This document shows positions 15,117 through 24,766 of a DNA stretch of 43,465 nt, one piece after another. A program made the translations under genes and the position numbers. The notes under the pieces are model-generated. The model had not been told where the DNA came from. It ran no database searches and was given only the letters and a program-made list of their open reading frames with translations. The stretch is from Eubacterium sp. OM08-24 (lineage in GTDB: Bacteria > Bacillota > Clostridia > Oscillospirales > Acutalibacteraceae): positions 1 through 43,465 of the forward strand of contig NZ_QSTA01000014.1 in the NCBI RefSeq assembly GCF_003438075.1, read 5' to 3'. The first letter of the stretch is position 1. Each line of letters begins with the position of its first letter.

Positions 15117-15186
15117 TCTTACAAAACCGAATGAGGTATTGCTTTGCAGTACCCTCTGAATAAATCAGAGAAAGGACGGTGTTTGA

Positions 15187-16584
15187 ATGAAAAGAGTATT
15201 ACGGAGAAGTACGCTTATATTTGCGGTTACGGTAGCCTTTATCGGCGGTATGGGCTTTTTCGCCTACAAGCTCGTTGCAAATTCGGGCGATTGGGTAGAT
15301 CAGCACTATAACTACCACATCGCAGGAACTGACGGACTTGCAAAGGCAGGTACAATTTATGACCGCAACGGCAATATTCTTGCTCAAAGTGTTGACGGAA
15401 AAAGAGTTTATAATGAAAACCAAAGCGTCAGAACTTCGCTTTTGCACACAATAGGCGATAATTCTTCTAATATTTCTACTGCTTTACAGAGCAGATACCG
15501 TTCCCAGCTTATCGGATATAATCTTATTTGGGGACTGAATATGCCCGATTCGCTCAGAAAGGGCAATGACATTAATCTGACAGTAGACGCAGACACCTGC
15601 GCAGCGGCCTATGATGTGTTGTCAGGCTACGGCAAAGACGGTGCTTGCGTTGTATATAACTACAAAACGGGTGAGGTCATCTGTTCCGTAAGTACAAAGG
15701 CTTACGATCCGGAAGCGCCTCCCGAAATTACCGAGGAAAACGAAAAAGACTACGATGGTGTGTATCTTGACAACACAATTTCTTCAACCTATGCGCCCGG
15801 TTCAATTTTTAAGATAATTACTTCAGCCTGCGCTATCGAAAATCTTCCTGATATTTATGACCGCACATGGTATTGCTCGGGAAAAGAAGATATCGGCGGA
15901 AGTGATGTAACCTGTGTTGAGGCGCATGGTACAATCAATTTTAAAGAGGCAATGTCACATTCGTGCAACATTGTATATGCAGAGCTTGCGGTTGAACTCG
16001 GCGAAGAAAAAATGACTGCCACCGCAAATAAAGCCGGCATAAACAGCAGCTTTAAGGTTGACGACAACGAAACCGCAAAGGGAAATTACGATGTAAGCGA
16101 TGCAAACACCAACCAGCTCGGTTGGTCGGGCGTCGGTCAGTACAATGACAAGGTAAACCCAATGCAGATGGCTGTTATTTGCGGAGCTATCGCAAACGGC
16201 GGCAAAACAAAAGAACCGTATATGATAAAGGACGGTTCAATTCTTGGAGTGCTCGGACTTGGCGGCTCAGACAGCACAAACGAGCTTTTCAGCGGCAGTA
16301 CAGCGGCGGCACTCGACGATATGATGCGCTTTACAATGACCGATTACTATGGCGATGACCTGTTTGGCGGACTTACAGTGTGCGCAAAGACAGGTACTGC
16401 CGAGGTAGGCGAGGATAAAGGCCCTAACGGCTGGATGGTAGGCTATGCAAAGGACGAGGATTGTCCGCTTGCGTTTGCCTGCGTTGTAGAGGATTCCGGC
16501 TTTGGCTTTACCTATGCGGGCCCGGTTGTTGAGGCGGCAATGATACAGGCGGCAAAGTCACTTGGCGCAGCCGCTGTTCAGTAA
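15187..16584 (+). CDS. Class B penicillin-binding protein (transpeptidase)
   Basis: 465 residues: one N-terminal membrane anchor (8-30), then the pedestal motif GTIYDRNGNIL (55-65) and a transpeptidase domain. The active-site motifs are complete: SIFK (Ser206, Lys209), SCN (259-261) and KTG (401-403). It cross-links peptidoglycan stem peptides outside the membrane. It is short compared with PBP2/PBP3 (600-700), like the Mycobacterium PbpA/Bacillus PbpA-type partners of SEDS proteins. It lies 70 bases after the FHA-FtsW gene, so the two form a polymerase/transpeptidase pair. AGAAAGGACGG precedes the ATG. Confidence 0.93.
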   Translation: MKRVLRRSTLIFAVTVAFIGGMGFFAYKLVANSGDWVDQHYNYHIAGTDGLAKAGTIYDRNGNILAQSVDGKRVYNENQSVRTSLLHTIGDNSSNISTALQSRYRSQLIGYNLIWGLNMPDSLRKGNDINLTVDADTCAAAYDVLSGYGKDGACVVYNYKTGEVICSVSTKAYDPEAPPEITEENEKDYDGVYLDNTISSTYAPGSIFKIITSACAIENLPDIYDRTWYCSGKEDIGGSDVTCVEAHGTINFKEAMSHSCNIVYAELAVELGEEKMTATANKAGINSSFKVDDNETAKGNYDVSDANTNQLGWSGVGQYNDKVNPMQMAVICGAIANGGKTKEPYMIKDGSILGVLGLGGSDSTNELFSGSTAAALDDMMRFTMTDYYGDDLFGGLTVCAKTGTAEVGEDKGPNGWMVGYAKDEDCPLAFACVVEDSGFGFTYAGPVVEAAMIQAAKSLGAAAVQ

Positions 16585-16615
16585 AATAGAATTTATACCG
16601 AAAGGACATTAATAT

Positions 16616-19489
16616 ATGAATATTCTCAAAGCCTTGTTTGGCAATTACAGTAAAAAAGAATTAAAGCGAATTCAGCCGATTTGCGATAAGGTGCTTGCAC
16701 TTGAGGACAAGTATGCGGCTATGAGCGAAAGCGAACTCAAAAATCAGACTGCTGTTCTCAAAGAGCGTCTTGCAAACGGCGAAACCACAGATGACATCTT
16801 ACCCGATGCGTTTGCTGTATGCCGAGAGGGCGCATGGCGTGTGCTTGGTATGAAACATTACCCTGTTCAGATTATCGGTGGTATTGTACTTCATCAGGGC
16901 AGAATCGCCGAGATGAAAACAGGTGAAGGTAAAACTTTGGTGGCTACACTTCCTGCTTACCTCAACGGTCTTACAGGCGAGGGCGTACACATCGTAACAG
17001 TCAACGATTACCTTGCTCGCCGTGACTCCGAGTGGATGGGCAAACTTTACAGATACCTCGGACTCAGCACAGGTCTTATCGTTCACTCACTTGACAATGA
17101 CGGCAGAAAAAAGGCTTATGCCGCTGACATTACATACGGTACAAACAACGAACTCGGATTTGACTACCTTCGTGACAATATGGTTGTTTACAAGGAGCAG
17201 AAGGTACAGCGTGGTCACGCTTACGCTATTGTCGATGAGGTTGACTCAATCCTCATTGATGAGGCAAGAACACCTCTTATTATTTCAGGTAAGGGCGACA
17301 AGTCTACCGATTTATATGCAAAGGCTGACAAGTTTGCAAGAACATTAAAGGTTCAGCGCTTTGAGGAGCTTGACTCTAAAGAGGATATGGAGGATTACTA
17401 CAAGGAAAACAACATTGACTATGTAGTAGACGAAAAGCAGAAAACCGCAACACTTACACAGAACGGTGTTAAGAAAGCCGAGGAATTTTTTGGCATTGAA
17501 AACCTTACAGACCCTGAAAACCTTACAATTCAGCACCATGTTAATCAGGCTATCAAGGCTCATGGCATTATGAAGCTCGATGTTGACTATGTTGTTAAGG
17601 ACGGCGAGGTTATCATCGTTGATGAATTTACAGGTCGTTTTATGTACGGCAGACGCTTTAACGAGGGCTTGCATCAGGCAATCGAGGCAAAAGAGGGCGT
17701 TAAGATTCAGAACGAGAGCAAAACTCTTGCTACAATCACATTCCAAAACTACTTCCGCCTTTACAAAAAGCTTTCGGGTATGACAGGTACTGCCCAGACA
17801 GAGGCTGAGGAGTTCCAGGAAATCTACAAGCTTGATGTTGTGGAAATTCCTACAAACAAGCCTGTTCAGAGAAAAGATCTCCCCGATGCAGTATTTAAGA
17901 CAGAAAAGGGCAAGTTTAAGAATGTAATCGATCAGGTTGTGGAGGCTCACGAAAAGGGTCAGCCTGTACTCGTTGGTACAATTTCTATCGAAAAGTCGGA
18001 AGAGCTTTCAAGAATGCTTAAAAAGCGTGGCATCAAGCACAATGTGCTCAACGCAAAACAGCACGAAAAAGAGGCTGAAATCGTAGCACAGGCAGGTAAG
18101 CTCGGTGCGGTTACAATCGCAACAAATATGGCAGGTCGTGGTACCGATATTATCCTTGGCGGTAACGCTGAGTTTATGGCTAAGGCATCTATGCGTAAGC
18201 AGGGCTTTACAGATGAGCTTATTGAGGAATCAACAGGTCATGCTGAAACAGACAACGAGGAAATCCTCAACGCAAGAAAGACATTTGATGAGCTTAACTC
18301 AAAATATAAAGAAGAAATCAAGGAAGAGGCTGAAAAGGTAAGAGAAGTAGGCGGTCTTTACATTATCGGTACAGAGCGCCACGAATCAAGACGAATTGAT
18401 AACCAGCTTAAGGGCCGTGCAGGTCGTCAGGGTGACCCCGGTGTAAGTAAGTTCTTCCTTTCTACCGAGGACGATCTTATGCGTTTGTTCGGCGGTGACA
18501 GAATGAAGATGGTTATGGAACGACTTAATGTTGAAGAGGACACTCCGATTGATGCTAAGTTGATTTCAAATATCATAGACAGCTCGCAGGAGAAAATCGA
18601 ACTCCGTAACTTTGGTATCCGTAAAGATGTACTCCAGTACGACGATGTTCTTAACAAGCAGAGAGAAATTATCTACGGTCAGCGTGATCAGGTGCTTAAC
18701 GGCGAGGATTTACACGATACAATCTACAAGATGATTGAGGATACAATCGCAACAAGCGTTAAGCAGTATCTCCCTGAAGGACCTCGTGAACATTGGAATC
18801 TCCAGAGCCTTAAGGACTACTACAAGGATTGGCTTATCAGGGATGAGAGCCGCTATGACTTCGATCTGGAAGACCTCGAAGATATGGAGCCTGAAGACAT
18901 CAAGAATATGCTTATTGAAGATGCAACAGCTATCTATAAAGAGAACGAGGAGCTTTTACCTGCCGAAACAATTCGTGAAATGGAGCGTGTATATCTCCTC
19001 AAGAATGTTGATACACACTGGATGGATCACATTGATAATATGGATCAGCTCAAGTCAGGTATCAGACTCCGTTCATACGGTCAGCACGACCCTGTTGTTG
19101 AGTACCGTATTGAAGGCTTTGATATGTTTGACGAGATGATCGAGAGCATCAGAGAAGATACAGTAAAGATGATGCTTATTATGCCTAAAAAAGTATATGA
19201 GGTTAAAAAGCGTCAGGACGCTATCGAGGCTGCAAAGCGTATGGCATTAAAGCAGGCTCAGGCTGCACATCAGGTTGTACTTAATAACGGCGAGGACGAA
19301 GAGCCGCAGGAAAGCCCTATTGAAGTTGCTTTAAAGCGTGAGCAGGTTGCTCAGCCGGTAGAAACTTCCGGTGACGGTACAGACACTGCCAATAAGACAA
19401 TCCGTAAAGGCAAAAAGGTTGGCAGAAATGATCCGTGCCCATGCGGCAGCGGCAAAAAGTACAAGAAGTGCTGCGGTAAGGATTTATAA
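16616..19489 (+). CDS. secA: Preprotein translocase ATPase SecA
   Basis: 957 residues and complete. Walker A MKTGEGKT (100-107), the [13 protein letters not shown] helicase motif, [28 protein letters not shown] and [10 protein letters not shown] of the motor are all visible. The C-terminus carries the zinc motif [13 protein letters not shown] (SEC-C), which binds SecB-like partners, phospholipid or ribosome. It is longer than Bacillus SecA (841), mainly by an insertion after GGNAEF in the second nucleotide-binding domain, as is usual in Clostridia. It drives export through SecYEG. It begins 31 bases after the PBP gene and is followed by a terminator. Confidence 0.99.
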   Translation: MNILKALFGNYSKKELKRIQPICDKVLALEDKYAAMSESELKNQTAVLKERLANGETTDDILPDAFAVCREGAWRVLGMKHYPVQIIGGIVLHQGRIAEMKTGEGKTLVATLPAYLNGLTGEGVHIVTVNDYLARRDSEWMGKLYRYLGLSTGLIVHSLDNDGRKKAYAADITYGTNNELGFDYLRDNMVVYKEQKVQRGHAYAIVDEVDSILIDEARTPLIISGKGDKSTDLYAKADKFARTLKVQRFEELDSKEDMEDYYKENNIDYVVDEKQKTATLTQNGVKKAEEFFGIENLTDPENLTIQHHVNQAIKAHGIMKLDVDYVVKDGEVIIVDEFTGRFMYGRRFNEGLHQAIEAKEGVKIQNESKTLATITFQNYFRLYKKLSGMTGTAQTEAEEFQEIYKLDVVEIPTNKPVQRKDLPDAVFKTEKGKFKNVIDQVVEAHEKGQPVLVGTISIEKSEELSRMLKKRGIKHNVLNAKQHEKEAEIVAQAGKLGAVTIATNMAGRGTDIILGGNAEFMAKASMRKQGFTDELIEESTGHAETDNEEILNARKTFDELNSKYKEEIKEEAEKVREVGGLYIIGTERHESRRIDNQLKGRAGRQGDPGVSKFFLSTEDDLMRLFGGDRMKMVMERLNVEEDTPIDAKLISNIIDSSQEKIELRNFGIRKDVLQYDDVLNKQREIIYGQRDQVLNGEDLHDTIYKMIEDTIATSVKQYLPEGPREHWNLQSLKDYYKDWLIRDESRYDFDLEDLEDMEPEDIKNMLIEDATAIYKENEELLPAETIREMERVYLLKNVDTHWMDHIDNMDQLKSGIRLRSYGQHDPVVEYRIEGFDMFDEMIESIREDTVKMMLIMPKKVYEVKKRQDAIEAAKRMALKQAQAAHQVVLNNGEDEEPQESPIEVALKREQVAQPVETSGDGTDTANKTIRKGKKVGRNDPCPCGSGKKYKKCCGKDL

Positions 19490-19510
19490 TTTTTAAAAAT
19501 CAGCTAAAAT

Positions 19511-19543
19511 AAAAATTCCGATCTGCAAGGGTCGGAATTTTTT
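19511..19543 (+). terminator. Terminator after secA
   Basis: AAATTCCGATC pairs with GGTCGGAATTT around a 6-base loop, followed by T6. Confidence 0.9.
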
Positions 19544-19682
19544 GCTGCCCATAATCTGATAAAAATTTTTGTGAAATACAGTATATTAAATTATCATATT
19601 AATATGTTATTGTGTTAATGTTAAAAAATTAACGGAATATTTTATAGTATCCTACAAAAAAAATTTTCCAATCGCAAAAGCA

Positions 19683-19711
19683 TTGACTTTTTGCTCGAAA
19701 GATGTCATACT
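19683..19711 (+). promoter_or_regulatory. Promoter of the purine permease gene
   Basis: TTGACT (19683-19688), 17 bases, CATACT (19706-19711). The leader up to 19781 has only a small AGCC/GGCT hairpin. No purine riboswitch core is recognisable here. Confidence 0.65.
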
Positions 19712-19781
19712 TTTAGTATTAATGCGGTAAACAATAGCCTTTTGGCTTTTGTATAAAAAATTTAATGAAGGGGTTTTCTAA

Positions 19782-21176
19782 GTGGAAAAACTATTTAAAC
19801 TCAAAGAAAACGGTACCACGGTAAAAACAGAAGTTGTTGCCGGCGTTACCACATTCCTTGCAATGGCTTACATACTTGCCGTAAACCCAAGTATGCTCAG
19901 TGCCGCAGGAATGGACTCAAGTGCGGTCTTTGCCGCAACAGCGGTGTCGGCAGCATTTGCAACACTTATTATGGCATTTTTTGCTAACTATCCTGTCGCT
20001 CTTGCATCAGGTATGGGACTTAATGCTTACTTTGCATACACAGTAGTTCCACAGCTTGCAGCACAGGGTATTACAAATCCATGGCAGGTTGCTCTTACAG
20101 CAATCCTTGTTGAAGGTATTATCTTTATTATCCTTTCACTTTTCAAATTCCGTGAAACACTTGTTAATAAAGTACCTAAGAACTTAAAACTCGGTATTTC
20201 GGCAGGTATCGGTCTTTTCATTACAATTGTAGGTTTAAAGGGTGCAGGCGTTATCGTTTCCGATGCTTACTATGACGGTACAGCTGTTCAGTCATCTACA
20301 CTCGTAACTCTTGGCGATTTAGGCTCTGCAAATGTTGTACTTGCTATTGTAGGTATTCTTGTAGTTGCCGCTTTGTGGCACTTCAAGGTTAAGGGTTCAA
20401 TCCTTATCGGCATCATCGTTACTTATATTTTAGGTATTATTGCTCAGCTTTGCGGCTGGTATCAGGGCACATCACTTCTTCCTGATTTCTCAAATTATAT
20501 GGCGTTCGCTCCTGTTCAGAATATGGCAACAGAAACTTTGTTTAAGTTTGACTTTGCTTATGTGGCTCAGAATGTAGTAAACTTCGCTGTTATCGTATTT
20601 GCATTCCTCTTTGTAGATCTTTTCGATACAGTAGGTACACTCATCGGTGTTGCTCAGCAGGGCAACCTTCTTAACGAAAAAGGCGAACTCCCACGAGTTG
20701 GCAAGGCTTTGATGGCTGACGCCGTAGGTACTTGCGTAGGTGCTTGCCTTGGTACTTCAACTGTAACTTCTTATGTTGAGTCAACCACAGGTGTTGCAGA
20801 GGGCGGCAGAACAGGTCTTACAGCTTTGACCTCAGGTGTTCTCTTCATTATCGCAATTCCGCTTTATCCTATTTTCCTTGCAATTCCATCATTTGCAACA
20901 GCTCCGGCTCTTGTATTCGTTGGTCTTTTAATGCTCAAAAACATCACTCAGATGGACTTTGAGTCTGACATTGCCGATACAGTTGGCGGTTTCCTTGCAA
21001 TTATTATGATGCCATTTGCATATTCAATCGCAACAGGTATTATGTTCGGTATCATTTCTTGGGTTGTTCTCAAGATCGTTACAGGCAAAATCAAGCAGAT
21101 TCACCCTGTTATGTGGGTTGCAGCTGCTCTCTTTGCAATCAGAATCGTAACGCTTATACTTCATATTGCGTCTTAA
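19782..21176 (+). CDS. NCS2 family purine permease (adenine/guanine/hypoxanthine, AzgA/PbuG type)
   Basis: 464 residues, starting at GTG 19782 seven bases after GAAGGGG. About 12-14 membrane spans. Family segments include TEVVAGVTTFLAMAYILAVN near the N-terminus, ANYPVALASGMGLNAYFAY, FLFVDLFDTVGTLIGVA and GTSTVTSYVESTTGVAEGGR, the last two forming the substrate site in AzgA-like transporters. It should import purine bases by proton symport. It stands alone between two terminators with its own promoter. Confidence 0.95.
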   Translation: MEKLFKLKENGTTVKTEVVAGVTTFLAMAYILAVNPSMLSAAGMDSSAVFAATAVSAAFATLIMAFFANYPVALASGMGLNAYFAYTVVPQLAAQGITNPWQVALTAILVEGIIFIILSLFKFRETLVNKVPKNLKLGISAGIGLFITIVGLKGAGVIVSDAYYDGTAVQSSTLVTLGDLGSANVVLAIVGILVVAALWHFKVKGSILIGIIVTYILGIIAQLCGWYQGTSLLPDFSNYMAFAPVQNMATETLFKFDFAYVAQNVVNFAVIVFAFLFVDLFDTVGTLIGVAQQGNLLNEKGELPRVGKALMADAVGTCVGACLGTSTVTSYVESTTGVAEGGRTGLTALTSGVLFIIAIPLYPIFLAIPSFATAPALVFVGLLMLKNITQMDFESDIADTVGGFLAIIMMPFAYSIATGIMFGIISWVVLKIVTGKIKQIHPVMWVAAALFAIRIVTLILHIAS

Positions 21177-21193
21177 TTATTTATTTTGAATTT

Positions 21194-21227
21194 ATGCTCC
21201 TGCAAAAATGCTTGCAGGGGCATTTTA
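21194..21227 (+). terminator. Terminator after the purine permease
   Basis: ATGCTCCTGCAA (21194-21205) pairs with TTGCAGGGGCAT (21212-21223), 12 bp with one G-T pair, then TTTT. Confidence 0.9.
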
Positions 21228-21230
21228 TTG

Positions 21231-21259
21231 TTGTGAATTGTTATATAATATGTTACAAT
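21231..21259 (+). promoter_or_regulatory. Promoter of the Ktr operon
   Basis: TTGTGA (21231-21236), 17 bases, TACAAT (21254-21259), ~25 bases before the ATG at 21284. The space is too short for a ydaO c-di-AMP riboswitch. Confidence 0.55.
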
Positions 21260-21283
21260 AGAATTTAAGGCGGTGAATGCTTA

Positions 21284-22627
21284 ATGATAAGCAAGTTAAT
21301 ATCTAAGCTCGGCTACACAAGAATAATAGCGCTGAGCTTTATTCCTGTAATACTGATTGGAACTTTCCTTTTGTGCCTGCCGATTTCCTCGAAAACAGGG
21401 GAATGGACAAATTTTATTGATTCACTTTTCACATCGGTAAGTGCAACCTGCGTTACGGGATTGGTTGTATTTGATACATTTACTCATTGGACAATTTTCG
21501 GACAGCTTGTTATTTTGGCAATGATTCAGATCGGCGGTCTTGGACTTATGACCATAATTACAATGGTTTCCATATTTCTGCGCAAAAAAATCAATATGCG
21601 TGAGCGCAAAATGATGATGCAGTCATCGGGAAATACTCAGATTGACGGTACTTTAAAACTCGTTAAGAAAATAGTCGGAGGTACTTTTATATTTGAGGGA
21701 ATAGGAGCAGTATTGCTCGCATTCCGCTTTTGTCCGCAAATGGGAATGTTAAAGGGAATATATTATAGCTGTTTCCACGCCATTTCTGCTTTTTGCAACG
21801 CAGGCTTTGACCTTATGGGATTTCGCCAACCGTATTCTTCGCTGACTTACTATACAAATGATTACTATGTAAACATAATTATAATGTCGCTTATTGTAAT
21901 CGGCGGTATCGGCTTTATTGTGTGGAATGACATTTTAAAAAATAAATTTCATTTTTCTAAATATTTGCTTCATACTAAAATAGTTCTTGTTGCAACGGCA
22001 ATTTTGCTTGTCGCAGGCGGACTTGGCTTTTTTATTTTTGAATACAACGGCGAGCTTGCCGACAAGACTGTTCCGCAAAAAATTGTAAACGCTATGTTTA
22101 TGTCGGTAACCACGAGAACGGCAGGTTTTAATACAATTGACCTTTCAAATCTCTCGGATTCCGGCACATTGCTTTCGCTTATTCTTATGCTTATAGGCGG
22201 CTGCCCGGGTTCAACGGCGGGCGGTCTGAAAACAACTACAATAGCGGTGGTTGTGATTGCGGTATTTGCAATGGCGAAAGGCGGTGACGATATAAACACT
22301 TTTAAGCGCAGAATTGCGTCTGATGTGGTTAAGCAGTCGGCGGTAATTATTTTGATTTATCTCTTTGCGGTTATGCTTTCGTCAATGATTATTTGCAGCG
22401 TAGAGGGATTGGGCATGTCGCAGGTATTGTTTGAAACCGCCTCGGCGGCAGGCACAGTAGGAGTGTCAAAAGGCATAACAAACCAAATCTCGGCAATTTC
22501 AAAAATAATATTAATGATAATGATGTATGGCGGACGAATCGGCGGACTTTCGCTTGTGCTTGTGTTTGGACAAAGAAAACCCGAAGCACCTGTAAAGCGC
22601 CCTACAGAACAGATATTAATCGGTTAA
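21284..22627 (+). CDS. ktrB: Potassium uptake channel subunit, TrkH/KtrB family
   Basis: 447 residues with four membrane-pore-membrane repeats. The four selectivity-filter loops can be seen: SATCVTGL, SAFCNAGFD, VTTRTAGFN and ASAAGTVGVS. The short N-terminus and 447-residue length fit KtrB rather than the longer TrkH. It forms the membrane pore for K+ (Na+-coupled in known KtrAB). The ribosome binding site is AAGGCGG. Its partner regulator gene follows after 12 bases. Residues PGSTAGGLKTTT (after the third pore) make the intramembrane gating loop. Confidence 0.93.
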   Translation: MISKLISKLGYTRIIALSFIPVILIGTFLLCLPISSKTGEWTNFIDSLFTSVSATCVTGLVVFDTFTHWTIFGQLVILAMIQIGGLGLMTIITMVSIFLRKKINMRERKMMMQSSGNTQIDGTLKLVKKIVGGTFIFEGIGAVLLAFRFCPQMGMLKGIYYSCFHAISAFCNAGFDLMGFRQPYSSLTYYTNDYYVNIIIMSLIVIGGIGFIVWNDILKNKFHFSKYLLHTKIVLVATAILLVAGGLGFFIFEYNGELADKTVPQKIVNAMFMSVTTRTAGFNTIDLSNLSDSGTLLSLILMLIGGCPGSTAGGLKTTTIAVVVIAVFAMAKGGDDINTFKRRIASDVVKQSAVIILIYLFAVMLSSMIICSVEGLGMSQVLFETASAAGTVGVSKGITNQISAISKIILMIMMYGGRIGGLSLVLVFGQRKPEAPVKRPTEQILIG

Positions 22628-22639
22628 GGAGAAATATTT

Positions 22640-23305
22640 ATGAAGTCGGTACTTGTAATCGGAATGGGAACAATGGGTATTTATCTTGCACGAAAAATGC
22701 AGGACCTCGGCAATGAAGTAATGATTGCAGACAAGGACGAGGAACTCATACAGGAGCTTTCACCTGAATTCAGCGATGCTTTTTGCGGTGATTGCTCGAC
22801 AGACGGAATTTTGAAATCTATAGGAGTTAATACTTTTGATTATTGCTTTGTGACAATCGGTGAGGATTTTTATGCCTCTCTCGAAATTACTTCCATTTTA
22901 AAGGAACTCGGTGCAAAGTATGTAATTGCAAAGGCTAAAAGGTCAAGACAGGTTGAATTTTTAAAGAAAATAGGCGCTGACGAGGTTGTATACCCCAGCA
23001 AAGAGATTGCCGAAAACCTTGCGGTAAGATACAATGCAGACAATATTTTTGATTATATTGAACTTACATCGGAGTATTCTATCTTTGAAATTCCCGTTGT
23101 ATCATCGTGGATTGGAAAAAAGGTAGAGGATGTTGATGTTCGCCGCAAACATAACATTAATATTATTGCGGTAAAAAATGATAATGAACTTAATCTGAAC
23201 CTTGGCGGCGATTATGTCTTTGATGAAAACGACCACCTTGTAGTGCTTGGCAAATCAAGTGATGTGTTCAAGGTTGCATCGAATGTAAAAAGACCGTTAC
23301 GATAA
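22640..23305 (+). CDS. ktrA: Potassium uptake regulatory subunit, KtrA (RCK/TrkA-N, TrkA-C)
   Basis: 221 residues. The N-terminal Rossmann RCK domain begins VLVIGMGTMGIYLARKM with the GxGxxG nucleotide site, followed by IADKDEE with the ribose-binding acidic residue. The C-terminal TrkA-C domain (about 140-221) binds c-di-AMP in related proteins. One RCK unit per chain identifies KtrA, which forms an octameric ring below KtrB and opens it with ATP. It is co-transcribed with ktrB, and a terminator follows. Confidence 0.95.
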   Translation: MKSVLVIGMGTMGIYLARKMQDLGNEVMIADKDEELIQELSPEFSDAFCGDCSTDGILKSIGVNTFDYCFVTIGEDFYASLEITSILKELGAKYVIAKAKRSRQVEFLKKIGADEVVYPSKEIAENLAVRYNADNIFDYIELTSEYSIFEIPVVSSWIGKKVEDVDVRRKHNINIIAVKNDNELNLNLGGDYVFDENDHLVVLGKSSDVFKVASNVKRPLR

Positions 23306-23313
23306 TATGAATA

Positions 23314-23341
23314 GGGGGAACTCGGCAGGGTTCCCTTTTTT
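23314..23341 (+). terminator. Terminator after ktrA
   Basis: GGGAACTC (23316-23323) pairs with GGGTTCCC (23328-23335) around GGCA, followed by T6. The ruvX ribosome binding site starts right after the T-run. Confidence 0.9.
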
Positions 23342-23355
23342 GAAAGGATGTTAAT

Positions 23356-23781
23356 ATGATAATAGCGGCAGTTGATTTGGGAAAAGCAAGAACAGGTATA
23401 GCAGTTTGCGATAAGACGGAGTTTTTAGCCTCGCCGCACACGGTAATTTTTGAAAAGTCACCCGAAAAACTTTTTGAAAAAGTGAAAGAAACCGTTGTGA
23501 ATTTAAAGGCTGAAATAGTAGTTGTGGGACTTCCTAAGAATATGGACGGCAGTGAGGGCGAAAGTGCGCAGAATGCAAGAGCCTTTGCCGAGCGACTTCA
23601 TACAGAAACAGGTTTGCAGGTGGATTTGCAGGACGAAAGAGGTACTACCATTACCGCACACAACTTTTTGAACGATACCAATACAAGGGGCAAAAAAAGG
23701 AAAAATGTTGTGGACGAAGTTGCCGCAACTATCATTTTACAGAATTATCTTGATAAAAGAAAAAACAACAGAAATTTGTGA
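23356..23781 (+). CDS. ruvX: Putative pre-16S rRNA nuclease / Holliday junction resolvase-like RuvX (YqgF)
   Basis: 141 residues of RNase H fold. Acidic residues sit at the expected places: Asp7 in AAVDLGKARTGIAV, the VVGLPKNMDGSEG strand-loop, and DERGTT followed by VVDEVAATIIL near the end. In E. coli YqgF acts in maturation of the 16S rRNA 5' end; a role as a Holliday junction resolvase has also been proposed. A clear AAAGGATG lies before ATG 23356. No separate promoter is seen between the ktrA terminator and this gene, so it may depend on read-through or a promoter inside ktrA. Confidence 0.93.
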   Translation: MIIAAVDLGKARTGIAVCDKTEFLASPHTVIFEKSPEKLFEKVKETVVNLKAEIVVVGLPKNMDGSEGESAQNARAFAERLHTETGLQVDLQDERGTTITAHNFLNDTNTRGKKRKNVVDEVAATIILQNYLDKRKNNRNL

Positions 23782-24264
23782 ATTATACAAATTGTATTTA
23801 ACACATCTTTTAACATAAATGTTGAAAACTATGTGGAAAGTGTGAAAACAGATGTTAAAACACCGTTGAAATTACAGCCCTCTTACAAGTAACACCCAAT
23901 ACTTTACAGAAATGTAACAATTCAACAATTAATGCAGAAGTTTTCAACATCAATGTTAATAGTTGAATGTTAAAAGAAATTGATTACAAATAGTATTATT
24001 TTAGTGTCAAGTAATAAAATTAAACAAAAAATTTATGCGATTAATTCATATGTGGGGGACTAAAAAAGTCAAATAAAATCAGTGTTGAAATCAGCAATGG
24101 CAGATAAAGAACTTATGTCTGCTTATGAACACCATATGTTGTATTTGGCAAAGTGCAAAGATAAAAATTTAAGCTAAAATTTTTGACATTATTCTGACGA
24201 ACCGAGCGAAAAAATTTTTAAGAAAAAAGCATGTAATTTTACATTAGAAACGAGTGAAATTATA
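23782..24264. other. 480-bp non-coding stretch with repeated TGTTRAAA words
   Basis: No convincing gene is present. Between 23805 and 23975 the words TGTTGAAA, TGTTAAAA and their reverse forms (TTTTAACA, TTTTCAACA) recur several times, twice as facing pairs (around 23809-23830 and 23940-23972). One TATGTGGAA word resembles a DnaA box with mismatches. The second half (24060-24180) contains a 26-codon ORF. Confidence 0.5.
24097..24177 (+). CDS. Very short ORF, doubtful
   Basis: A 26-residue reading frame (MADKELMSAYEHHMLYLAKC, ending KDKNLS) with no good ribosome binding site. Composition looks protein-like, so it may be the remnant of a longer gene or a small peptide, but nothing else supports it. 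Confidence 0.2.
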   Translation: MADKELMSAYEHHMLYLAKCKDKNLS

Positions 24265-24711
24265 ATGGGTTGGTTTAACATATACGGCTTAATAATAATT
24301 GCCCTAATAATGATACCGAATATAGTATTTGCCATAAAAATACAAAATGGATTTGAAAATCTATGGCATAACAAAATTGTGGAAACACTTGAGCAAATCG
24401 GCAGATTTGGTTGTTTTGGCCTAATGATATTTAACATACCATATACTTACATTGGATTTTGGTTCGACAACGCATTAGCTGTATATATAATAGTATGCAC
24501 AGTGCTTGTTACAGCTTACTGCCTTGTATGGGTAATATTTTTCAGAAGAAATTGCTTATTCAGGGCGGTAGCACTCTCGGTAATTCCGTCTGTACTTTTT
24601 CTGTTTTGCGCAGTAATGCTGTTGAATGTACCTTTAATTATTATGTCACTGATTTTTGCACCCTGTCATATATTAATAAGCGTTAAAAATGCCGACTTAA
24701 AATTAAAATAG
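24265..24711 (+). CDS. Small integral membrane protein, unknown
   Basis: 148 residues with about four or five hydrophobic segments (roughly 5-24, 45-68, 70-92, 100-122 and 124-138) and a short polar C-terminus. There is an acidic/amide patch after the first span (NGFENLWHNKIVETLEQIG). The ribosome binding site is weak. It ends in TAG and is followed at once by a terminator shared with the convergent PAP2 gene. I do not recognise a family; many Firmicutes carry similar orphan membrane proteins. Confidence 0.7.
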   Translation: MGWFNIYGLIIIALIMIPNIVFAIKIQNGFENLWHNKIVETLEQIGRFGCFGLMIFNIPYTYIGFWFDNALAVYIIVCTVLVTAYCLVWVIFFRRNCLFRAVALSVIPSVLFLFCAVMLLNVPLIIMSLIFAPCHILISVKNADLKLK

Positions 24712-24722
24712 CAAAACAAAAA

Positions 24723-24761
24723 GCACTCCTTGAGAATTAACTCAAAGAGTGCCGATTTTTT
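24723..24761. terminator. Bidirectional terminator between two convergent genes
   Basis: GCACTCCTTGAG (24723-24734) pairs with CTCAAAGAGTGC (24741-24752) with one mismatch. T-runs are present on both strands. It serves the membrane protein gene on plus and the PAP2 gene on minus. Confidence 0.9.
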
Positions 24762-24766
24762 ATTGG

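Noticed and set aside
17345..17950. 201-codon minus-strand ORF inside secA
   Set aside because: Shadow of the conserved secA frame; no start signal.
19544..19781. Purine riboswitch before the NCS2 permease
   Set aside because: The conserved core words of the purine aptamer are not found; only a plain promoter and a small hairpin are seen.
23782..24060. Chromosomal replication origin
   Set aside because: Only one weak DnaA-box-like word and no dnaA, dnaN or rpmH neighbours; kept only as an unexplained repeat region.
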